This document shows, one piece after another, positions 57,542 to 64,000 of a stretch of 64,000 nt of DNA. The position numbers were made by a program, and so were the translations under genes. Numbering within the stretch: position 1 is the first letter of the stretch; each line of letters opens with the position of its first letter. This stretch comes from Catenaria anguillulae PL171. Lineage: Eukaryota; Blastocladiomycota; Blastocladiomycetes; Blastocladiales; Catenariaceae. The stretch spans positions 372,001 to 436,000 of the forward strand of contig MCFL01000016.1 in assembly GCA_002102555.1 (NCBI GenBank), in the 5' to 3' direction. The notes beneath the pieces are model-generated. The model was given only the letters and a program-made list of their open reading frames with translations, searched no databases and had not been told where the DNA came from.

Positions 57542-58722
57542 GACCGGCGGAGCGTGGATTTCCCAGATTTGTTACGACGCTTATTTGGGCAGGCATTTGC
57601 TGAATGACCGGGCTTGCCACAGTACAGGCAAAGGTTGTTGTCCAAGCGACGTTGCTTCTCCACGTCGGAAATTGGTCCGCGCACTTGGAGAGCATCGACA
57701 ACCATCTTGTCATCACCGGCATCATAGGAAGATGGCGCCAAGGGAGTGGCCGGTGACAAGGGAACAGGAGCCGAATGGCTTGCAGGATGCCGAGGAGGCG
57801 GAGGGTCATGATGGTGTTTTGATCCATGGCGTGAATTTGACGCGGACTTGATATATTTCGCTCTTTCTGCTGGTGGCATGTTGCTATCCGCCAAAGCGGC
57901 CATGCGCATGTACTCCTGAAGTGACGCGGCGGCATGGGTTGAGAAGAAATGCGCTTCGAGGTAGATGCGCAACTCGGGAGCAAGGCCTTGTCGGTAGACT
58001 GCGCGAAGTGATGATTCGGTCCATTGGAGTGGGGCTGACAAAAGCGAAAACTCGTTATTGTACTCTATCACCGGACGACCATGCTGCTCGATCTTAAGGA
58101 GCGCGTTTTCGGCGTCAGTTTGCGACTGAATGCTGCCGAATTGCTGACCCAGACGATTCAAGAAAGCGGGATAGTCTTGCAGACATGCATCGTTGGTTTG
58201 ATACAATGTCGTGAGCCAGGCGTTGGCTGGACCGCGAAGAAGCGACGCGATGAGCGCGATTTTCGTTGAATCGGAACCGTATGTGCGTGGGCAAGCTTGG
58301 AAAAGCACTTTGACTTGTGTGAGAAAACCGTTGAGGCGCTTCGATTCGCCAAGGTAACACTCCGGTAAGTTAATGCGGGGTTCCTGAGGCAAACTTTGAT
58401 CATACGGGTTTGCTGCTGATGACGACAGAGCTGACGCGTTGGGCATGGTGGTTTTAGTGTTGGCGACATTGAGGTTTTGAACTTGATTTGTCAGTGTCTG
58501 AACTGCGGACAGAACGTCACCGAGACGCGTTTCGAGTGCAGAATACGCAGTGGAGGCGTGCTGAATCTGCTCGGCTGCCCACTTCGCATGTTGCTGGAGT
58601 AAATGAACAGCAGAGTGCAAGTCGGATGGATCACCCTGGGGAGGAGTCTGGCCTTGGTCCGCGGCCTGAATCGTCGGCGCATCGTTTGACCATGGATTGT
58701 CTGGGTTGACGGGAATAGACAT
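57517..58722 (-). CDS. Retrotransposon Gag
   Basis: 401-residue protein from ATG 58722 (MSIPVNPDNPW). The central capsid-like retrotransposon_gag region includes FLTQVKVLFQACP, ALIASLLRGPANAWLTTL and FLNRLGQQFGS. A His/Pro-rich linker and one CCHC zinc knuckle (CLYCGKPGHSANAC, near 57620) lie before the basic tail KRRNKSGKST. It packages element RNA into particles. The stop at 57517-57519 lies inside the frameshift stem. An in-frame upstream extension to 58809 exists but would start within the LTR, so ATG 58722 is preferred. Confidence 0.93.
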   Translation of the reverse strand: MSIPVNPDNPWSNDAPTIQAADQGQTPPQGDPSDLHSAVHLLQQHAKWAAEQIQHASTAYSALETRLGDVLSAVQTLTNQVQNLNVANTKTTMPNASALSSSAANPYDQSLPQEPRINLPECYLGESKRLNGFLTQVKVLFQACPRTYGSDSTKIALIASLLRGPANAWLTTLYQTNDACLQDYPAFLNRLGQQFGSIQSQTDAENALLKIEQHGRPVIEYNNEFSLLSAPLQWTESSLRAVYRQGLAPELRIYLEAHFFSTHAAASLQEYMRMAALADSNMPPAERAKYIKSASNSRHGSKHHHDPPPPRHPASHSAPVPLSPATPLAPSSYDAGDDKMVVDALQVRGPISDVEKQRRLDNNLCLYCGKPGHSANACPNKRRNKSGKSTLRRSGNGKSQS

Positions 58723-58765
58723 GCTGAAGTACTTGACCCAAAAGGAGGAGCACTTGAACCAGGGG

Positions 58766-58776
58766 GAGTTGATTAT
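58766..58776 (-). promoter_or_regulatory. Self-primer-binding site (Tf1-type)
   Basis: Minus-strand ATAATCAACTC, two bases inside the 5' LTR. It is the perfect 11-nt reverse complement of GAGTTGATTAT at 58900-58890 within the same LTR. In Tf1/sushi elements the first 11 nt of the RNA fold onto the primer site and are cleaved to prime reverse transcription; length and placement agree. Confidence 0.75.
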
Positions 58777-58778
58777 GA

Positions 58779-59044
58779 TGTAACGGATCGACAGAAGGGA
58801 GGCTGGCAAGTGCTCACGAGAGAGATTCCCAAGACAGAAGAGTGTGTATACTCAAAGACAAGAAAGATCCGCAGTAGGAAGAGAACAAGATAATCAACTC
58901 AAAGATGCAGAGAGGGAGAACGTGGACGGGGGTCCGATGGGTTTATGTACAAACATGAAAAGGGTGACGCGTCCAAACGGCGTAAGAAAATGAAATGCAA
59001 ACAGGAAAACAAGGAACCATGTCACGATACGGGGGATCGTGACA
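58779..59044 (-). repeat. LTR (5' LTR of element)
   Basis: 266 bp, apparently identical to 53671-53936. If the self-primer marks the RNA 5' end, transcription starts at about 58900, giving U3 59044-58901 and R/U5 58900-58779. Confidence 0.97.
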
Positions 59045-59049
59045 TCTGC
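59045..59049. repeat. Target-site duplication, right copy (TCTGC)
   Basis: Matches 53666-53670. Confidence 0.9.
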
Positions 59050-59072
59050 ATCCACTTCGAAAACAATACCAT

Positions 59073-59552
59073 ATGCCTACGCAAGCATCCTCGTCGCCGA
59101 CCAAACGCGAAAAGATCCCGAGCAACTGCGTCCCAGGCATCTCTATCCGCCCCGGCACATTCCTGTGCATTTTTCTGATACTTGTGCAATTCATTGGGGC
59201 CGCCGTGACTCGCCTGCTGCTTTCGTCCTCGCCGATACTCGACCTCTCTATTTGCGCCGTGGCCATCGTCACGTATCTCGCGCTTGCGCGTGCGGCTTGG
59301 ATGCGCAATGCGCAACTGTACAAGATCTTGGAATGGGTGGCGTTTGTCGCATATGTAGTTGTGACTATCGCGGTCATTTATCCGAGCTTGATGACAGCGT
59401 TGGAAAAAGCCGGTAGTTTGTCGCTCGAGTATCCGCTGCTGGCGGCTTCGTTTGTGGTGAACTTGGGCATGTTGTATCAGATGCAGAGGTATGCCGTGGT
59501 ATTGGAGCACGAGGACAAGGTCAAGAGCGAGAGGGGGCAAGGGGTAGCTTGA
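59073..59552 (+). CDS. Small four-helix membrane protein, unrecognised
   Basis: 159 residues, single exon. Four hydrophobic helices: FLCIFLILVQFIGAAVTRLLL, LDLSICAVAIVTYLALARAAW, ILEWVAFVAYVVVTIAVIYPSL and YPLLAASFVVNLGMLYQMQRY. The short tails are polar and the C-terminus is charged (EHEDKVKSERGQ). I do not recognise the family. The retrotransposon inserted 24 bp upstream of the ATG, replacing or displacing the native promoter and 5' UTR, so expression is probably altered. The pre-insertion upstream sequence is the stretch ending at 53670. Confidence 0.7.
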   Translation: MPTQASSSPTKREKIPSNCVPGISIRPGTFLCIFLILVQFIGAAVTRLLLSSSPILDLSICAVAIVTYLALARAAWMRNAQLYKILEWVAFVAYVVVTIAVIYPSLMTALEKAGSLSLEYPLLAASFVVNLGMLYQMQRYAVVLEHEDKVKSERGQGVA

Positions 59553-59674
59553 GTGCGTCGTGCAGGCCCTAGATTAATGATCCAGAGTGACTCGTGATCG
59601 GAAAAATGTGAGACAACAGTGACAATAAACTCGGAACTATGTTCAACGTTAAGAGCTAATCAAGAGAAGAATGA

Positions 59675-60674
59675 CTACAAATGTGCCGACAGCTGGCGCC
59701 CATGATCCCCACGCCTGACCTGACCACCCTCCAATGCGGTTGCAATCGCCTCGGCAAACACCGTTGCAGGGGATTGATCCAACATCGGATGCACCACCTG
59801 ATTGTGTGCCAATGAGTCCATTATCAGCTCGCTGGCCGGTGCAGTGACTTGAATCACGGCAATGGTGGCTACACCTATTTGCGAGGGAATGTGCATATTT
59901 GCAATCGCTTTGGTAGCCGTGGGCGGGAGAGACAGCTGACCCCGTGGGTTGTACTTGTTGATGCTTGTCGCGCTTGACTGCGATTGAAGTACTGTGGGAA
60001 CATGGTTGGCGATGATGGAGATGATCCGTGAGAGGTTGAGGGAGGAGGCAATTCGCGGATCGGAAAGGAGGGTTTGGTGCATTGCCAAGTCACAGATTGT
60101 GAATGCGACCTGCGGAATGATTTGGTGTGGAGCGAGCATGCGTCAGTTTGTGGAAGTTCAGACGGTCTCAAATTGTTGCAACTTGAATGACGAACCGCTG
60201 GTGAAGACAGCCCAGACTCCAACATGGCTTTGCTGAGGGCGTATGCATCAGAGAGCTGGAAGCGGTGCGAGGGCAAGTCGTAGTGGACAATCGTTTGGCT
60301 GTTCATCGATGCAATCTGTCAGACAACTGGGTGAAATTGGAAAGTATGCCCGAGAATACGGACCCATGCGATGCCTTGCCTGCGAGAATGGCCACAAATT
60401 TGGGGTCAGACACATTGAGACCTGCAAGAACCAGATCACATCTGATTGCACAATCGACGAGGAACGTCGGCACATGGTACAGGTCAACGAGGTGGAATGA
60501 TGGTTTGAAAGAAGCGGGTTGAAATAGGTACACGCACCCTTGATGCAGCAAGACGGCGCAAGTAACCAGGGTGTACGCTGATGGCAAACCGAAGACAAGG
60601 CAGGTCCGTTTAAGCGACTTGGGAATGCCCGTTGAGAATGTCCAGCAGTCGGCGGCGTCAAGTGAGACGGTCAT
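59675..60674 (-). CDS. Unrecognised multi-exon gene
   Basis: Candidate gene from ATG 60674. The first exon reads MTVSLDAADCWTFS...LVFGLPSAYTLVTC and continues through VPTFLVDCAIRCDLVLAGLN. A second part (from about 60300) reads QTIVHYDLPSHRFQLSDAYALSKAMLESG. A third (from about 60139) reads IIPQVAFTICDLAMHQTLLSD and ends at 59675 after TVFAEAIATALEGGQ. The segments look like coherent alpha-helical protein in three frames and need short introns near 60318 and 60190 whose exact borders I cannot fix. No family recognised. Confidence 0.45.
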
Positions 60675-61148
60675 TTGTGAGTTGAAAGCGAGACGAACTT
60701 GAAAATGTGTAAGTACGAAGAACTGCTTTGATGTACTAGCTCTGGGACGGTCCGATATTTGTATCGGTCCGTTCTCTAACGTTGTTTTGAGCGATCAGCC
60801 CTTGATGGCACATTCCCACTCTGACCCCGTGTTAGGATTAAGTGCGGTATCGTGCGGTTAGCGGTGCGAATCGATATAGATGGCACCATTTTGGCGGCAC
60901 AGGCAATCTCCTTTGAATGAACTTGACATGTACCGAATGTGTGCATAGATGCGGAAAAGTGATGAGTCGGTTGCGGTTGTCCCAAGCGCACTAGTGTTCA
61001 CCGTTGTCACGCTTGAGTGAGACAACAAGCCGAATTGACACTCCACAAACAGTTCGCTGTCGTCCTGACTGAAACATTGCCTCGGCAAAATGAAAGGGAA
61101 GCGAGGAGGACATGACAATGCATTGTGCGATTGAGACAAGGAGGATAC
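60675..61148. other. Intergenic region
   Basis: 474 bp between two minus-strand genes. No gene recognised. Confidence 0.4.
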
Positions 61149-61964
61149 TCATACAAACACTCCCCTCGCCTCTTGCTCCAACTTTCTCGCAACAAAGAAC
61201 TGATCCCAATCCTCACCACTGTCATCTTTGGCGACAATACTCTTGAGAATGGTCTTTTGATCGGCCGCGAACCACATTTGCCCCACAAATGGTTTGTCCG
61301 CCAACATGGCCGGAAACCACAACTCGTCATCTGGCCACATGTCAGCAAACGGGATAGCGTGGACATCAAACCACTGGGGGATCATCTCGTCCGTTTCAAA
61401 CGGCGGCGGCACAGGCGCGCTCGCATTCTCGTCAAGCGGCAAAATCACTTCAGGTTTCCAATCGAGCGTGAAAACCGACACGTGCAAGATGAATGGCGGC
61501 GCAGATCCGCCATCCTCAAAGTCAAACACGAGCGTGCCGGCACGCAAGAGCATGGATTCGGGAACCCAAATGCCCGATTCTTCGTGGAGTTCGCGGGCGG
61601 CAGCAGCGCGCACGCTCGAGTCGGAGCGCTCGACTTTTCCGCCAAAGCCGTTGAACTTGTGTGCACCGAACCCTGCCTTTTTGTAGCCAAGCAGGATGCG
61701 ATGCGCTTGCGCTTGTGATTGTGGTTGTGTGTGCAAGTTTGAAGCCGAGGACCGGTCGAGGCAGAGGACGAGTGTGTATTGCTTGACTGGTTTGCTGGCA
61801 AGCTTTGGGTCGGCGAGCATGGCAGGAGTCTTGGCCATGCTCAGGCTGGCGGGCGCAATTGTATTTGCGGTTGTGGCCGATATCGATGCCGAGCCTGCCA
61901 GAGTGGAGGAGGTGGCGGGAGCAGGCGAGGTTTGCATTGAGGCAACTGTCATCATCATGGTCAC
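61149..61964 (-). CDS. MTH1-like Nudix hydrolase (8-oxo-dGTP diphosphatase type)
   Basis: 271 residues, single exon. An Ala/Ser/Thr-rich N-terminal extension (~60 residues, possibly a targeting or disordered segment) precedes a Nudix fold. The KFNGFGGKVE strand and the catalytic REL-x-EE-x-G-I helix (RELHEESGI) form the Nudix box. The later block DEMIPQWFDVHAIPFADMWPDDELWFP is specific to MTH1 orthologs and forms the oxidised-purine pocket. MTH1 hydrolyses 8-oxo-dGTP and 2-OH-dATP to monophosphates and so protects DNA. The spacing between the box's first Gly and the RE is one residue longer than consensus, and the first Glu is replaced by Ser/Asp. Metal-binding glutamates are intact. Confidence 0.88.
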   Translation of the reverse strand: MTMMMTVASMQTSPAPATSSTLAGSASISATTANTIAPASLSMAKTPAMLADPKLASKPVKQYTLVLCLDRSSASNLHTQPQSQAQAHRILLGYKKAGFGAHKFNGFGGKVERSDSSVRAAAARELHEESGIWVPESMLLRAGTLVFDFEDGGSAPPFILHVSVFTLDWKPEVILPLDENASAPVPPPFETDEMIPQWFDVHAIPFADMWPDDELWFPAMLADKPFVGQMWFAADQKTILKSIVAKDDSGEDWDQFFVARKLEQEARGVFV

Positions 61965-62293
61965 GATGAGTCATGAGTCGTGCGAAAGATGTGCGAGAGA
62001 GAGGGCAAAGTCAGTCGCGCCGCACGAAAAAGTGGAAACGTGAGTGAGACGCATTTCCATAAGGTGGTGAGACATCACCAGCCATCACGTGATGCGATCG
62101 GCACCAGACGATTTCTCTCCAGAGTTAGTACAAAACATGTACAAAAATGAGAACATAGAGGAATCACAAAAGATATCAATGAAGCAAGTGAAGCGACTCT
62201 ATGCATTGCATCCAGCACATTTCAATCTATTTCATTCAGCCAAAGCGTCGGCAGCTCAACATCAACACGCCCGTGATCTATCTTTTCAAACAA
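61965..62293. other. Divergent promoter region
   Basis: 329 bp between the divergent MTH1-like (-) and 62294 (+) genes. No gene recognised. Confidence 0.4.
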
Positions 62294-64000
62294 ATGCTGC
62301 TCAGATCCAAACGTTCACCCACCGCGTCATCACCGACTGCTGATGCTGCTGCTGCTGATGCTCAACCACCACCTGCTCCTCTGGCCCATGGCAAAGTGAA
62401 GAACGACAAGACAAGTGCCGTCAAGCGCAAACGCCGCTCGAATGACAACTCATCTTCGGCCTCAGCCTTGCCCGCCGTGGATCTGGATCTGGATCTTGGC
62501 CAAGAATTCCCGTCCATCCCGCCCAAGCTACGACTTGACACACTCTCGTCCTCCTCAACAGTCGGCGACAGCGCTCTCGGAACACTTGACGCACCACCGA
62601 CCGTCACCCAAGCGACCCTAACTGTCGCAAAGTCCAAGTCCGATGGCCAACAGGCGAAAGCAAGCAGACGAAAAGTGCCCACTCTGCAGCATAACCATCA
62701 GCTGCTGGCCCTGAAAAGGCCTGATCCTACGTCTGAAGTTGCTGCCGCCGCGCTCGAGACACCGTTGAAACGGCCTGTTGCCCCACGTGCCAGAGCCGCC
62801 GCAAAAGTGAATGCACCCATGCTCAATATCGTTCCTCACGATTTTGATTTGCTGTCGTCAAGCTCATCCATGTTAGCGTCCTCCTCTGCCCCTGCCTCTG
62901 CTGCCGTTCTAACGCCCGCCTTACCTGCCCCTTACAATATCAAATCCAAGAAGCGGCCAGCACCGTCGTCACCCGAATCTAATTCACCACCACCCATCAC
63001 ACCAACCCCGGCCGTATCCACGGCGCCGCGAAAAAAGGCCCGCCTAACTGCCACTCCGGCGGTGCGGTCGCGGCCCAACACTGGAGATGGCAACAAGGAT
63101 CCCACATCGGTGGAAGTGCTCCTCGCTTTACCCGCATCATTGCCGACGTCATCATTGTCCTCCAGCCCGGCTACATCCATGAACGTCGACCCACCTATCG
63201 CACCAACACCGTCCATTCGACCGCTTCGATCTGCGCTCAAACAGCGTCCAACATCGCCTGCCCCCGCATCTGCGCCTCCACCACCACCAGCGCCCAAGCG
63301 CACGGGTTCTCGCAAAAGGAACGCACCCGTGTTCAAGGTCCGTACACGCGCCATCCAGTTTTCGAGTGATCCGCCTCAGGTGCACGAAACCTGGAACGAG
63401 GACGAATACGACCGCGAAGTGGACGAGACCGAGTGGTGGATCCAGCTGGAAAGTATGTTGTAACGCCTTCTCTCTCTCTCTATAGCAACTCGATCTGACC
63501 ACCACCATTTCAACCCCAACAGACAACAAGGTGTCTCACGAAGACGCGGTGCGCACTTATTGGGAACTCGACCTATACAAGCTCTACGAAATGGGCCCGA
63601 GTCTCGCCACCCTCGCCATCACTCCACCTCCATCCTCGCCCGCCGAACCCAACATGTCGCCACCGCACGATCCCTCCACCTCGATGCGATTTGACCTCCT
63701 GTCTACCCAAGCACTCCGCACCTCGCTCACATCCACCTACACCTACGACCAAGCACTGGCCCTGACACTTCCGCAAATCCAACAATTTCTCAACTCATAC
63801 CTGCACGACTATGACCCAAGCCACATGCAACTGGCGCCCGTGCTGGCCGATCTCTGGGACCACCTCATTGACATGGTTGCCCCGTTCCCCGCCGTGCTCG
63901 ACGTTGTGTCGCCCGTGGACCCACCCGAGCCGCCCGCGGTCGCGTTTGATGTGCAGCGCGCCTGGGACTTGTGGGCGCACGTGGTTCCCGACTTGTGCGG
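62294..64000 (+). CDS. Low-complexity protein with WxxxEYDR motif, 3' truncated by window
   Basis: Exon 1 62294-63453, exon 2 63523 onward and still open at 64000. ATG 62294 (MLLRSKRSPT) is chosen because upstream codons are AT-rich and unlike the gene; an in-frame ATG at 62201 also exists. The first ~350 residues are Ser/Pro/Ala-rich with Lys/Arg patches (KRKRRSND), suggesting a nuclear protein. A conserved-looking block precedes the intron: RAIQFSSDPPQVHETWN then EDEYDREVDE, similar to the V-x-F-...-PP-V-x-x-T-W-x-x-x-EYDR motif found in several fungal regulators and overlapping an RVxF-like PP1-docking pattern. Exon 2 encodes helical sequence (SHEDAVRTYWELDLYKLYEMG). Family not identified. 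Confidence 0.7.

Larger units (their letters stand above)
53671..59044 (-). mobile_element. Complete Ty3/gypsy chromovirus-type LTR retrotransposon
   Basis: 5374-bp element transcribed leftward. The order in the direction of transcription is 5' LTR (59044-58779), self-primer-binding site, gag (58722-57517), -1 frameshift signal, pol (to 53948: protease, reverse transcriptase, RNase H, integrase, chromodomain), polypurine tract, 3' LTR (53936-53671). The domain order RT-RH-IN and the terminal chromodomain define a chromovirus. The two LTRs read identical base for base, both ORFs are uninterrupted, and a TCTGC duplication flanks the element. All of this indicates a very recent, probably competent insertion. 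It sits 24 bp upstream of the ATG of the gene at 59073, in opposite orientation. Confidence 0.97.

Noticed and set aside
58750-58762. TGGTTCAAGTG as a tRNA-type primer-binding site
   Set aside because: It starts about 20 nt inside the LTR, too far for a usual PBS, and has weaker support than the exact 11-nt self-complement directly beside the LTR.
58723-58809. N-terminal extension of Gag
   Set aside because: It would begin inside the LTR and use codons across the primer-binding site; ATG 58722 starts the recognisable protein.

Overview
The window looks like nuclear DNA of a zoosporic fungus, most likely Blastocladiomycota (Allomyces/Catenaria-like). The reasons are short GT-AG introns (about 60-170 nt), a fungal OPT transporter and MSH2, class C-type seven-helix receptors with bacterial-like solute-binding ectodomains, degenerate ankyrin-type proteins, and a chromodomain Ty3/gypsy element. 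The lineage is an inference; the gene content is read from the sequence.

Layout. 1-666: 3' end of an ankyrin-type gene. 1330-5542 (-): receptor with two periplasmic-binding-protein domains in tandem. 7726-9054 (-): membrane fatty-acid desaturase-like enzyme. 9919-9990 (-): tRNA-Thr(UGU). 10-13.7 kb: gene-poor, with a degenerate ~500-bp tandem repeat. 13767-18802 (+): tandem pair of kelch-like single-pass membrane proteins with the same six-exon structure. 19077-21248 (+): full-length paralog of the truncated first gene. 21627-24731 (+): TMEM245/AI-2E-type membrane protein. 24869-26303 (-): paraoxonase-like protein with two frame breaks. 26777-27898 (-): EamA/DMT transporter. 28386-31628 (+): MFSD1-like transporter. 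32908-39747 (-): two tandem receptors with an SBP-type ectodomain, 7TM region and PH-like tail. 40502-43719 (+): MSH2. About 43.9-44.8 kb (-): decayed SNF2 helicase. 46247-49181 (+): nine-exon OPT transporter. 49489-52261 (+): unrecognised protein with an RGG tail. 53671-59044 (-): complete LTR retrotransposon. 59073-59552 (+): small four-helix membrane protein. 59675-60674 (-): unrecognised gene. 61149-61964 (-): MTH1-type Nudix hydrolase. 62294-end (+): disordered protein running off the window.

The most informative object is the retrotransposon. Its 266-bp LTRs appear identical and are flanked by a 5-bp target duplication 24 bp upstream of a start codon. Its primer-binding position is an exact 11-nt complement of a sequence inside its own LTR (Tf1-type self-priming) and is not a tRNA match at the LTR edge. 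Gag and pol overlap at a G_GGA_AAC slippery heptamer, then a 9-nt spacer and a 9-bp stem-loop that contains the gag stop codon.

The second theme is sensing. Three receptor genes and two kelch membrane proteins make up a large share of the window, and both groups have expanded by tandem duplication. Housekeeping genes (MSH2, MTH1-like, OPT, MFSD1-like, TMEM245-like) sit between them. Several single-base frame breaks in otherwise conserved proteins could be real lesions or assembly errors.
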